A stretch of 64,000 bases of DNA from Massilia sp. BSC265 (GTDB lineage Bacteria > Pseudomonadota > Gammaproteobacteria > Burkholderiales > Burkholderiaceae_D): assembly GCF_000740675.1 (NCBI RefSeq), contig NZ_JPXI01000031.1, positions 186,001 through 250,000 on the forward strand, written 5' to 3'. A program made the position numbers and the translations under genes. The notes beneath the pieces were generated by a model. The model made no database searches. It saw only the letters and a program-made list of their open reading frames with translations, and was not told the DNA's origin. Shown here in pieces: positions 28,822 to 36,636 of this stretch (its first letter is position 1; every line of letters begins with the position of its first letter).

Positions 28822-29022
28822 GGTGGAATCTCCTGGTAAATACTGCGATGTTGCGTTGCAGTATAAAGAGGAGCGGTCCATAAATAAACTTTAGATTCGT
28901 GATCCCATCGATACGCTTCATGAATAATTGATGAATCAGCTGGACGGCTGATATTTATACTGCGAATGTCTCTTCGTCGCCACTGTGAATGGCTGAGGTA
29001 GCGAAACGGGGAAACGCGAGGC

Positions 29023-29038
29023 TGGACCGCTTCTTGCA
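29023..29038 (+). promoter_or_regulatory. Candidate sigma-54 promoter before nasT
   Basis: TGGACCGCTTCTTGCA has GG (29024-29025) and GC (29036-29037) exactly 10 bases apart, as sigma-54 requires. It matches TGGCACG-N4-TTGCA except at two positions. The implied start site is near 29048-29049, only a few bases before the nasT ATG, which would give an almost leaderless message. Confidence 0.45.
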
Positions 29039-29050
29039 TGTGGTACCGGC

Positions 29051-29707
29051 ATGAAATCGACAGGCTGTATTCCTCCTCATCCGTCACCTCATCTGCGGAT
29101 CGTCGTCGTCAATCCCGCCACGCCACCGGGCGCGGAACGCGACGCGGCGCTCGCCGAGCAGGCCCGCCGCAGCGCCGCGCTGCGCATCGGGCTGCTCGAA
29201 TCGGGCTACGACCTGATTGCTTCGCTCCCCGCCGACGTGTTCCTGCCCGAGCGCATCGCCCAGCTGCAGCCCGACATGATCATCGTCGACAGCGAGTCGG
29301 ACGCGCGTGACGTGCTCGAACACATCGTGATCGCCACCCGCGACGCGCGCCGTCCCATCGTGCTGTTTACCGAAGACGACGCGCCCGCCAGCATGGACGC
29401 CGCCCTGGAAGCGGGCGTGTCGGCCTACATCGTGGCCGGCCTGCAGGCCGAACGCGTCAAGCCGGTGCTCGACGTGGCGCTGGCGCGCTTCCGGCGCGAG
29501 CAGAAACTGCTCGACGAGCTGCAGGGCACGCGCCAGAAGCTGGCCGAACGCAAGATCGTCGACCGGGCCAAGGGCCTCCTGATGACGCGCTACCAGCTCA
29601 CCGAGGACCAGGCTTACCAGCGCCTGCGCAGCATGGCCATGAACAAGAACCTGAAGCTGGCGGAGATCGCGCAGCGGCTCATCGACGTGGAAGACCTGCT
29701 CGGCTGA
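29051..29707 (+). CDS. nasT: NasT, ANTAR-domain nitrate antiterminator
   Basis: This 218-residue protein has an N-terminal receiver-like domain (about 16-130, with PDMIIVDSESDARDVLEH and PIVLFTEDDAPASMDAALEA) and a C-terminal ANTAR RNA-binding domain (about 150-215). The ANTAR part shows the conserved helix pattern VDRAKGLLMTRYQLTEDQAY and LRSMAMNKNLKLAEIAQRLI. NasT binds a two-hairpin RNA element in nitrate-assimilation leaders and prevents termination; NasS sequesters it when nitrate is absent. The target element is found at 31056-31119. The chosen ATG has no clear ribosome site and lies next to a predicted sigma-54 start site. Confidence 0.92.
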   Translation: MKSTGCIPPHPSPHLRIVVVNPATPPGAERDAALAEQARRSAALRIGLLESGYDLIASLPADVFLPERIAQLQPDMIIVDSESDARDVLEHIVIATRDARRPIVLFTEDDAPASMDAALEAGVSAYIVAGLQAERVKPVLDVALARFRREQKLLDELQGTRQKLAERKIVDRAKGLLMTRYQLTEDQAYQRLRSMAMNKNLKLAEIAQRLIDVEDLLG

Positions 29708-29732
29708 TACCGGCAGGGGAAACAGGGACACT

Positions 29733-30920
29733 ATGGCAGGCATCGAGAAGGGAAGCGGCGCATGGGTCGCCGGCTCCGACAAACCGGAACGAACAGCGGT
29801 CCGGATCGGCTACATGCCGCTGGCGGACTGCGCGCCGGTGGTCATGGCATCCGTGCTCGGCTTCGACGAGAAGTACGGCGTCAAATTCGAACTGAGCCGC
29901 GAGCTGTCCTGGACCGGCATGCGCGACCGGCTGGTGGGCGGCGACCTCGACGCGGCCCACGTCCTGGTCGGCCTGCTTTACGGCCTGCAGATGGGCATCG
30001 GCACGCGCGCCCGCCGGATGGCGGTCCTGATGAACCTGAACCGCAACGGCCAGGGCATCACGCTGTCGCGCGCCCTGACCGCCAGGGCGCACGATGCTGC
30101 AGCGCTGGCGCGGCTGGTCCGCGCCGGCGAACTGCGGCCCACCTTCGGGCACACCTTCCCGACCGGGAACCACGCGATGTTCCTGTATTACTGGCTGGCC
30201 GCGGCAGGCATCGATCCTCTCGAGGACTGCAAGGTGGTCACCGTGCCGCCGGTCCAGATGGCGGCGGGCCTCGCGGCCGGCCACATGGACGGCTTCTGCG
30301 TGGGCGAACCCTGGGGCCAGCGGGCGGTGCGCGATGGCGTCGGCGCCCTGGCCGTGTCGAGCGAGGAGATCTGGCCCGATCATCCGGGCAAGGCGCTGGG
30401 CACCAGCGCCGATTTCGCAGCAAGCCATCCGAACACCTGCCGCGCCATGATCGCCGCGCTGCTGGACACGGCGCGCTGGCTGGACGCCTCGCGCACTAGC
30501 CGCGAGGCCGCGGCCGAGGTGCTGGCCAGCCCTGCTTACGTGAATGCGGGCAGGGAGCTGCTGCAGGTCTGCCTGGCCGGCCGCGCTGGAAGCAGAACCT
30601 GCAGCCGGACCGGCAGCGGCGGCTGGCGCGGCCTCAACGGCCTGCGCTTCTTCGACGACGGCGAAGCCAGCTTCCCCTGGCTGTCGGACGGCATGTGGTT
30701 CCTTACCCAGCAGCGCCGCTGGGGCCTGCTGCGTGCCGATCCGGCCTATGCCGCCATCGCGCGCGAGGTGAACCGCATCGACCTGTACCGCGACGCTGCG
30801 GCCATGGCGGGCGTCGCCGTTCCCGACAGCCCCATGCGCAGGTCGACCCTGCTCGACGGTCGCGTGTGGGACGGCAGGGACCCGGCCAGCTTCGCCGCAT
30901 CATTGCGGCGCGCTGCCTGA
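29733..30920 (+). CDS. nasS: NasS, nitrate-sensing CmpA/NrtA-like binding protein
   Basis: The 395-residue protein resembles the substrate-binding component of nitrate/bicarbonate ABC transporters but has no signal peptide. It starts in the cytoplasmic style MAGIEKGSGAWVAGSDKPER. Family segments include IGYMPLADCAPVVMASVLGF, FPTGNHAMFLYYWLAAAGID, VTVPPVQMAAGLAAGHMDGF, CVGEPWGQRAV and SDGMWFLTQQRRWGLLR. NasS binds nitrate and in its absence holds NasT. It begins 25 bases after nasT. Around residues 283-298 a Gly/Ser/Arg/Thr-rich stretch (AGRAGSRTCSRTGSGGW) is unlike what I expect for the family and may reflect local sequence change. Confidence 0.9.
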   Translation: MAGIEKGSGAWVAGSDKPERTAVRIGYMPLADCAPVVMASVLGFDEKYGVKFELSRELSWTGMRDRLVGGDLDAAHVLVGLLYGLQMGIGTRARRMAVLMNLNRNGQGITLSRALTARAHDAAALARLVRAGELRPTFGHTFPTGNHAMFLYYWLAAAGIDPLEDCKVVTVPPVQMAAGLAAGHMDGFCVGEPWGQRAVRDGVGALAVSSEEIWPDHPGKALGTSADFAASHPNTCRAMIAALLDTARWLDASRTSREAAAEVLASPAYVNAGRELLQVCLAGRAGSRTCSRTGSGGWRGLNGLRFFDDGEASFPWLSDGMWFLTQQRRWGLLRADPAYAAIAREVNRIDLYRDAAAMAGVAVPDSPMRRSTLLDGRVWDGRDPASFAASLRRAA

Positions 30921-31026
30921 ATCGGTGCGCCGAGGTGATCCAACCCGTGCATCATTTGCGGGCATGTTGCACCGCAATGTAGCGCCCATGTTCCCGCTCC
31001 CCCTGCGCCTCCCTCTGATGCGTGCG

Positions 31027-31042
31027 TGGCACGTCTCTTGCT
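31027..31042 (+). promoter_or_regulatory. Sigma-54 (-24/-12) promoter of the nitrate assimilation operon
   Basis: TGGCACGTCTCTTGCT matches the consensus TGGCACG-N4-TTGCW at every specified base. GG is at 31028-31029 and GC at 31040-31041. Transcription would start near 31053, directly before the ANTAR element. This implies NtrC/nitrogen-limitation control above the nitrate-specific antitermination; no NtrC site was sought in detail. Confidence 0.82.
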
Positions 31043-31055
31043 CATATGTCCTTAC

Positions 31056-31119
31056 AGGATCAATGGCGATCCTCTGCACGCATCTCTTCATTTCGTCGCC
31101 GGCCTAACGAGGGGCCGGC
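31056..31119 (+). ncRNA. ANTAR dual-hexaloop leader RNA element (NasT target)
   Basis: Hairpin P1: AGGATC (31056-31061) pairs with GATCCT (31068-31073) around hexaloop AATGGC. Hairpin P2: GCCGGCCT (31098-31105) pairs with GGGCCGGC (31112-31119, one T-G pair) around hexaloop AACGAG. Both loops carry A at position 1 and G at position 4, the defining bases of ANTAR-binding RNA. They lie between the sigma-54 start site and the terminator at 31131-31188, and NasT is encoded just upstream. Confidence 0.8.
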
Positions 31120-31130
31120 AAGCAAAGGAC

Positions 31131-31188
31131 AACGGCGTCCGCAGCTCGCTGCTACGACAGCAGGAGCGCGGACGCCGTTTTGTTTTCT
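31131..31188 (+). terminator. Leader terminator upstream of narK (attenuator)
   Basis: AACGGCGTCCGC (31131-31142) and GCGGACGCCGTT (31168-31179) form a perfect 12-base-pair stem. The interior region also pairs further (CTGCT with AGCAG). TTGTTTTCT follows. It ends 12 bases before the narK start codon, so it would abort transcription of the operon unless NasT acts at the ANTAR element. Confidence 0.88.
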
Positions 31189-31200
31189 CAAGGAAGAAAC

Positions 31201-32514
31201 ATGGCCAACAAAGCAGACAGCATCAAGCTCTTCTCGTTCGATACGGCGCCGATGCGCGCCTTCCACCTGACCTGGGTGGCCTTCTTCATCTGCTTCTTCG
31301 CCTGGTTCGCCTGCGCACCGCTCATGCCGGTGATCAAGGGCGAATTCGGTTTGTCGATGGAGCAGATCGCCAACATCAACATCGCGGCCGTCGCCATCAC
31401 GATCTTCGTGCGGCTGCTCATCGGCCCCATGTGCGACCGCTTCGGCCCGCGCAAGACCTATACGGGACTGCTGCTGCTCGGATCGATCCCGGTGCTGGGC
31501 GTGGCCATGGCGCAAAGCTACGAAAGCTTCCTGCTGTTCCGTCTCGGGATCGGCGCGGTCGGCGCCAGCTTCGTCATCACCCAGTACCACACCTCGGTGA
31601 TGTTCGGCCCGAAGGTGGTGGGCACCGCCAACGCGGCCGCCGCAGGCTGGGGCAACAGCGGTGGCGGCGCCGCCCAGGCCGTGATGCCGCTGATGCTCAC
31701 CGCCGTCGCCATGCTCGGCGTCTCGCAGGCCCTGAGCTGGCGCGTGGCGCTGGTGGTGCCGGGCCTGATGATGATCGCGATGGCCTTCTTCTACTGGCGC
31801 TATACCCAGGACTGCCCGTCCGGCAACTTCGACGAGATGCGTGCGCGCGGCGAAGCGCTCCCGGGCGGCAAGGGCGGCTGGGCGAGCTTCCGCGACGCCT
31901 GCCGCAACCACCGCGCCTGGCTGCTGTTCGTCACCTACGGCGCCTGCTTCGGCATCGAGATCTTCATCCACAACATCGCCGCCGTGTACTACGTGGAGCA
32001 CTTCGGTTTGTCCCTGGGCGCCGCCGGGCTGGCCGCCGGCAGCTTCGGCCTGCTGGCGCTGTTCGCCCGGGCACTGGGCGGCTGGCTGTCCGACCGCAGC
32101 GCAAGCAGCACCCGTGGCGGCAACCTGAACAGCCGCGTCACCGTGCTGTTCGTCCTGATGATCGGCGAGGGCCTCGGCCTGCTGTGGTTCGCCCAGGCCG
32201 AGGGCGTGGTCTATGCCGTGATCGCCATGCTGTGCTTCGGCCTGTTCACCCACATGGCCTGCGGCGCCACCTATGCGCTGGTGCCTTTCGTGGCGCCGAA
32301 GGCGCTGGGGGGCGTGGCCGGCATCGTCGGCGCCGGCGGCAACGTCGGCGCGGTGGCGGCCGGCTTCCTCATGAAGGGCACGGGCGACATCTCCCAGACC
32401 CTGACCATCCTCAGCGTGCTGGTGCTGGCCTCGAGCCTGTGCGCCATCGCCGCCCGTTTCAGCCTGGCAGCCAGCGAGGCCAGCCCGGCCGCGCCGGCAG
32501 TCTCCGCAGCATAA
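31201..32514 (+). CDS. Nitrate/nitrite transporter, NarK/NasA type (MFS)
   Basis: This 437-residue major facilitator (ATG 31201, AAGGAAG upstream) has twelve hydrophobic segments. Nitrate-porter signatures are visible: HLTWVAFFICFFAWFACAPL in helix 1, the loop GPMCDRFGPRKTYTGLLLLG with the conserved RFGPR charges, and the Gly/Ala-rich motif NAAAAGWGNSGGGAAQAVMP in helix 5. A second Gly-rich motif, GIVGAGGNVGAVAAGF, lies in helix 11. It is the first structural gene after the controlled leader and imports nitrate for the reductases encoded downstream. nirB starts 11 bases after its stop. Confidence 0.94.
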   Translation: MANKADSIKLFSFDTAPMRAFHLTWVAFFICFFAWFACAPLMPVIKGEFGLSMEQIANINIAAVAITIFVRLLIGPMCDRFGPRKTYTGLLLLGSIPVLGVAMAQSYESFLLFRLGIGAVGASFVITQYHTSVMFGPKVVGTANAAAAGWGNSGGGAAQAVMPLMLTAVAMLGVSQALSWRVALVVPGLMMIAMAFFYWRYTQDCPSGNFDEMRARGEALPGGKGGWASFRDACRNHRAWLLFVTYGACFGIEIFIHNIAAVYYVEHFGLSLGAAGLAAGSFGLLALFARALGGWLSDRSASSTRGGNLNSRVTVLFVLMIGEGLGLLWFAQAEGVVYAVIAMLCFGLFTHMACGATYALVPFVAPKALGGVAGIVGAGGNVGAVAAGFLMKGTGDISQTLTILSVLVLASSLCAIAARFSLAASEASPAAPAVSAA

Positions 32515-32525
32515 GGAGTAGAAGA

Positions 32526-35060
32526 ATGCATATCGTCGTCGTCGGCCACGGCATGGTGGGCCACAAATTCGTCGAAACCCTCGCAGCCAGCGGGGACCCG
32601 AACCTGCGCGTGACTATCCTTGGGGAAGAACCGCGTCCCGCCTACGACCGGGTCCACCTGTCCGAATTCTTCGCCGGGAAAAGCGCCCAGGACCTGTCGC
32701 TGGTGGCGCCCGGCTTTTTCGATAACGAGCAACTGTGCCTGCGTCTCGGCACCCGCGTGGTCGGTATCGACCGCGAGGCACGCCAGGTCATGCTCGCAGA
32801 CGGGGAAGCGCTCAGCTATGACAAGCTGGTGCTGGCAACCGGTTCCACTCCTTTCGTGCCGCCGGTGCCCGGCGCGGACCGCAAGGACTGCTTCGTCTAC
32901 CGCACCATCGAAGACCTGGAAGCGATGAGCGAGTGCGGCGCGCGTTCGCGTACCGGTGTGGTCGTGGGTGGCGGCCTGCTCGGCCTGGAGTGCGCCAAGG
33001 CGCTGCGCGACCTCGGCCTGCAGACCCATGTGGTCGAATTCGCGCCGCGCCTGATGGCGGTGCAGGTCGACGATCACGGTGCGCGCGTGCTGCGCAACAA
33101 GATCGAAGAACTGGGCGTGCAGGTGCACACCCAGAAGAATACGCTTGCCATCGTCGACGGCGAAGCGGGCACCCACCGCATGCAGTTCGCGGACGGCAGC
33201 ATTCTCGATGCCGACATGATCGTGTTCTCGGCCGGCATCCGTCCGCGCGACGAGCTGGCCCGCCATGGCGGCCTGGCGCTCGGCCAGCGCGGCGGCATCG
33301 TCATCGACGACCGCTGCTTGAGCTCCGACCCGCACATCTATGCCATCGGCGAATGCGCATGTTGGGCCGGCCAGATGTTCGGCCTGGTGGCGCCGGGCTA
33401 CGACATGGCGCGCACCGCGGCCAAGCACATCCTCGGCCTGGACGCGGCGTTCAGTGGCGCCGACATGAGCACCAAGCTGAAGCTGATGGGCGTGGACGTG
33501 GCCAGCATCGGCGACGCCCATGGCGCGACGAATGGCGCCCGCAGCTACCAGTTCCTGGACGAGCGCAAGCAGGTCTACCGCAAGATCGTCACCTCCGATT
33601 GCGGCAAATACCTGCTCGGCGCCGTGCTGGTGGGCGATGCCGCTTCGTATGGCGAGCTGCTGCAAATGATGCTGAACCGGATGGAACTGCCGGCCTCGCC
33701 CGAAGTCCTGATCTTGCCCCAGCTGGAGGGCGCGGCGCGTCCGGCCCTGGGCGTGGCGGCCCTCCCGGCCGGCGCCCAGATCTGCTCCTGCAACGACGTC
33801 TCCAAAGGCGCGCTGTGCGAAGCGGTAGCGGGCGGCGCCGCTACCGTCGGTGCGCTGAAGAGCTGTACGAAAGCCGGCACCGCCTGCGGCGGCTGCGTGC
33901 CCCTGATGACCCAGGTGATGAATGCCGAGCTGGCCCGCCTGGGCGTGGAAGTGAAGGATCACCTGTGCGAGCACTTCGCCTGCTCGCGCCAGGAGCTCTA
34001 CCACATCGTGCGCGTGGAAGGCATCCGCAGCTTCGGCGAGCTGATCGCCCGCCACGGCAAAGGCTTGGGCTGCGACGTCTGCAAGCCGGTGGTGGCCAAC
34101 ATCCTTGCCTCGGCCTGGAACGACTTCGTGCTCAAGCCGGAACACGCCAGTCTGCAGGACTCGAACGACTACTTCCTTGGCAACATCCAGAAGGACGGGA
34201 CCTATTCGGTGGTGCCGCGCATGCCCGGCGGCGAAGTGACGGCGGACGGCCTGATCGCGGTGGGGCAGGTGGCCAAGAAGTATGGCCTGTACACGAAGAT
34301 CACCGGCGGCCAGCGTGTCGACCTGTTCGGCGCGCGCCTGGAGCAGCTGCCCAACATCTGGGAAGAACTGATCGCGGCGGGATTCGAATCCGGTCACGCC
34401 TACGGCAAGTCGCTGCGCACGGTGAAATCCTGCGTCGGCTCGACCTGGTGCCGCTACGGCGTCGGCGACAGCCTGGCCTTCGCCATCGCGCTCGAGAACC
34501 GCTACAAGGGCCTGCGTGCGCCGCACAAGATCAAGTTCGGCGTTTCCGGCTGTACCCGCGAGTGCGCCGAGGCCCAGGGCAAGGATGTCGGCCTGATCGC
34601 CACCGAGAAGGGCTGGAATCTCTACGTCTGCGGCAACGGCGGCATGAAGCCGCGCCATGCGGAGCTGATCGCGTCCGGTATCGACGACGCGACCGTCGTT
34701 AGACTGGTCGACCGCTTCCTGATGTTCTACGTGCGCACTGCGGGCCGCCTGCAGCGCACCAGCGTGTGGCGCGAGAACCTCGAGGGCGGCCTGGACTACC
34801 TGAAGCAGGTCGTGGTCGAGGACAAGCTGGGCATTGCGCTTGAGCTGGAAGCGCAGATGCAGCACGTGGTCGACACCTATGCCTGCGAATGGAAGGAAGC
34901 CGTCACCAATCCGGAAGTGCGGCGCCGCTTCCGCCACTTCGTCAACAGCGAGGCGGTCGACAGCAATGTCGTGTTCGTGCCGGAGCGCGGCCAGATTCGC
35001 CCGGCCAATCCCGAGGAACGGCGCGGCCGCGTCATCCCGATCGCCGCCAGCGCGGCCTGA
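32526..35060 (+). CDS. nirB: Assimilatory NAD(P)H-nitrite reductase large subunit
   Basis: The 844-residue subunit reduces nitrite to ammonium. Residues 1-300 form an FAD/NAD(P) pyridine nucleotide-disulfide oxidoreductase domain (VVVGHGMVGHKFVETLAA, and VVVGGGLLGLECAKALRDLG). Residues ~415-475 carry a BFD-like [2Fe-2S] domain, with CSCNDVSKGALC and CTKAGTACGGCVPLM. The C-terminal half has the ferredoxin-like repeat and the siroheme/[4Fe-4S] cysteine pattern in SCVGSTWCRYGVGDS and FGVSGCTRECAEAQGKD. ATG 32526 follows AAGGAGT. The neighbouring nirD encodes its small partner. Siroheme synthase (cysG) is not in the window. Confidence 0.95.
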   Translation: MHIVVVGHGMVGHKFVETLAASGDPNLRVTILGEEPRPAYDRVHLSEFFAGKSAQDLSLVAPGFFDNEQLCLRLGTRVVGIDREARQVMLADGEALSYDKLVLATGSTPFVPPVPGADRKDCFVYRTIEDLEAMSECGARSRTGVVVGGGLLGLECAKALRDLGLQTHVVEFAPRLMAVQVDDHGARVLRNKIEELGVQVHTQKNTLAIVDGEAGTHRMQFADGSILDADMIVFSAGIRPRDELARHGGLALGQRGGIVIDDRCLSSDPHIYAIGECACWAGQMFGLVAPGYDMARTAAKHILGLDAAFSGADMSTKLKLMGVDVASIGDAHGATNGARSYQFLDERKQVYRKIVTSDCGKYLLGAVLVGDAASYGELLQMMLNRMELPASPEVLILPQLEGAARPALGVAALPAGAQICSCNDVSKGALCEAVAGGAATVGALKSCTKAGTACGGCVPLMTQVMNAELARLGVEVKDHLCEHFACSRQELYHIVRVEGIRSFGELIARHGKGLGCDVCKPVVANILASAWNDFVLKPEHASLQDSNDYFLGNIQKDGTYSVVPRMPGGEVTADGLIAVGQVAKKYGLYTKITGGQRVDLFGARLEQLPNIWEELIAAGFESGHAYGKSLRTVKSCVGSTWCRYGVGDSLAFAIALENRYKGLRAPHKIKFGVSGCTRECAEAQGKDVGLIATEKGWNLYVCGNGGMKPRHAELIASGIDDATVVRLVDRFLMFYVRTAGRLQRTSVWRENLEGGLDYLKQVVVEDKLGIALELEAQMQHVVDTYACEWKEAVTNPEVRRRFRHFVNSEAVDSNVVFVPERGQIRPANPEERRGRVIPIAASAA

Positions 35061-35080
35061 CCATCATTCAGGAGTAAGCC

Positions 35081-35428
35081 ATGCACCGAGATCTGCAACT
35101 GCAAAACTGGACCGCCGTCTGCCTGCTGGACGACATCGTCCCGGACACCGGCGTTTGCGCACTGCTGGACGGCCGCCAGGTGGCGGTGTTCCGCGTCGGC
35201 AGCCAGGAACCGCGCGTCTTCGCCATCGATAACTTCGATCCGAACGCGCAGGCCGCCGTGCTGTCGCGCGGCCTGGTCGGCAGCATCGGCGAGCGCATCG
35301 TCGTCGCCTCGCCCATCTACAAGCAGCATTTCGACCTCCACAGCGGCGAGTGCCTGGAAGCGCCCGAACACTCGGTGGCCAGCTACCCGGCCCGCGTGGA
35401 AGGAGGCAAGGTATGGATCGCACCGTAA
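35081..35428 (+). CDS. nirD: Nitrite reductase small subunit
   Basis: NirD is a 115-residue Rieske-like small subunit of assimilatory nitrite reductase. It shows the fold segments GVCALLDGRQVAVFRV, VFAIDNFDPNAQAAVLSRGL, SPIYKQHFDLHSGECLE and VASYPARVEGGKVWI. As in other NirD proteins, the cluster-binding Cys/His pairs of true Rieske proteins are not present. It is preceded by CAGGAGT and begins 20 bases after nirB. Its last 16 bases overlap the next gene. Confidence 0.94.
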   Translation: MHRDLQLQNWTAVCLLDDIVPDTGVCALLDGRQVAVFRVGSQEPRVFAIDNFDPNAQAAVLSRGLVGSIGERIVVASPIYKQHFDLHSGECLEAPEHSVASYPARVEGGKVWIAP

Positions 35429-36636
35429 AACAGAAGCTGGTCGTCGTCGGCAACGGCATGGCCGGCATGCGCACCGTCGAAGAGCTGCTCAAGCTCGACG
35501 CCGCCATGTACGACATCACCGTGTTCGGCGCCGAGCCGCGCGTCAACTACAACCGGATCATGCTCTCGCCGGTGCTGGCAGGCGAGAAGAAGGCCGACGA
35601 TATCGTCCTGCACACCCGCGAATGGTATGTGGAGAACGGCATCGTACTGCACGCCGGCGACCCGGTGGTGGCGATCGACCGTTCGCGCCGCACCGTGCGT
35701 GCCCGCTCGGGCCTGGAAGTGGCCTACGACCGCCTGCTGCTGGCGACCGGTTCCAGCCCCTTCATCGTGCCGGTGCCGGGCGCCCAGCTCGCGGGCGTGG
35801 TGGGCTTTCGCGACCTGGACGACGTCGACGTGATGCTGGCCGCTGCCCGGCGCGGCGGCAATGCGGTCGTGATCGGCGGCGGCCTGCTCGGCCTGGAAGC
35901 GGCCAACGGCCTGCTGCGCCAGGGCATGGCCGTCACCGTCGTGCACCTGACCGGCAGCCTGATGAACCAGCAGCTCGACCCGCAGGCTGCACTGCTGCTG
36001 AAGCTGGCGCTGGAGCGGCGCGGCCTGCGCATCCTGCTCGGCGCGCAGACCCAGGCGATCCTGGGCGAAGGGAAGGTGGAAGCGGTGCGCTTCGCCGACG
36101 GCCTCGAAGTGCCCGCCGACCTGGTGGTGATGGCCGCGGGCGTGCGTCCGAACGTGGCGCTGGCGAAGGAAGCAGGCCTGCATGTCGAGCGCGCCATCGT
36201 GGTCGACGACACCCTGCAGACCTACGACCCGCGCGTGTATGCCGTGGGCGAGTGCGTCCAGCACCGCAAGGCCACCTTCGGCCTGGTGGCGCCGATCTGG
36301 GACCAGGCGCGCGTGTGCGCGGCCCACCTGGCCGGGCTCGGGCACCGCCGCTACGTGCAGCAGGCCACCGCCACCAAGCTGAAGGTGACCGGCATCGACC
36401 TGTACTCGGCCGGCGACATCGTCGGCCTGGACGGCAGCGAAGACCTGGTGCTGCGCGACCGCCATGCCGGCGTGTACAAGCGCCTGGTGCTGGCGGGCAG
36501 CCGCGTCACCGGGGCGGTGCTGTACGGCGACGTGGCCGACGGTCCCTGGTACTTCGACCTGATCCAACGCGGCACCGACATCTCGTCGATCCGCGACCGG
36601 CTGCTGTTCGGCCCCAGCCTGTGCGAGGCCGCCTGA
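35413..36636 (+). CDS. FAD/NAD(P) oxidoreductase, electron-transfer subunit for nitrate reductase (NasB-like)
   Basis: This 407-residue flavoprotein starts at ATG 35413 within the end of nirD, with AGGAGG about seven bases upstream. It has an FAD motif VVVGNGMAGMRTVEELLKL, the TGSSPFIVPVPG segment, an NAD(P) motif VVIGGGLLGLEAANGLLRQG, and YAVGECVQHRKATFGLVAPI. It is related to the NirB N-terminal domain and rubredoxin reductases but lacks the iron-sulfur and siroheme parts. By position between nirD and the molybdenum subunit it probably feeds NAD(P)H electrons to nitrate reductase, as NasB does in other bacteria. Its stop overlaps the nitrate reductase start (TGATG). Confidence 0.88.
   Translation: MDRTVKQKLVVVGNGMAGMRTVEELLKLDAAMYDITVFGAEPRVNYNRIMLSPVLAGEKKADDIVLHTREWYVENGIVLHAGDPVVAIDRSRRTVRARSGLEVAYDRLLLATGSSPFIVPVPGAQLAGVVGFRDLDDVDVMLAAARRGGNAVVIGGGLLGLEAANGLLRQGMAVTVVHLTGSLMNQQLDPQAALLLKLALERRGLRILLGAQTQAILGEGKVEAVRFADGLEVPADLVVMAAGVRPNVALAKEAGLHVERAIVVDDTLQTYDPRVYAVGECVQHRKATFGLVAPIWDQARVCAAHLAGLGHRRYVQQATATKLKVTGIDLYSAGDIVGLDGSEDLVLRDRHAGVYKRLVLAGSRVTGAVLYGDVADGPWYFDLIQRGTDISSIRDRLLFGPSLCEAA

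Larger units (their letters stand above)
28580..28861. repeat. Imperfect direct repeats flanking the two small genes (28580-28602 and 28837-28861)
   Basis: Copy 1 at 28580-28602 reads TAAATACTGC, TGTTGCGT, CGCAG. Copy 2 at 28837-28861 reads TAAATACTGC, GA, TGTTGCGT, TGCAG. They differ by a two-base insertion and one C/T change. The copies bracket both microgenes; the right copy lies in their leader and the left copy between the last stop and the terminator. Confidence 0.72.

Noticed and set aside
28712..28921. A 104-codon frame reading through both microgenes on the minus strand
   Set aside because: Its 5' part has no ribosome site, overlaps the predicted promoter, and reads the 35-codon gene in the wrong frame. 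The two short frames are better supported.
30972..30991. Hairpin TTGCGG...CCGCAA and a weak CGC-AATGTA-GCG hexaloop as an additional ANTAR element
   Set aside because: They lie upstream of the sigma-54 start site, and the hexaloop stem is only 3 base pairs.
31026..32525. N-terminal extension of nirB giving a 1344-residue protein
   Set aside because: The extension is narK read in another frame and is Arg/Gly/Pro-rich; nirB has its own start at 32526 with AAGGAGT and a conserved N-terminus.
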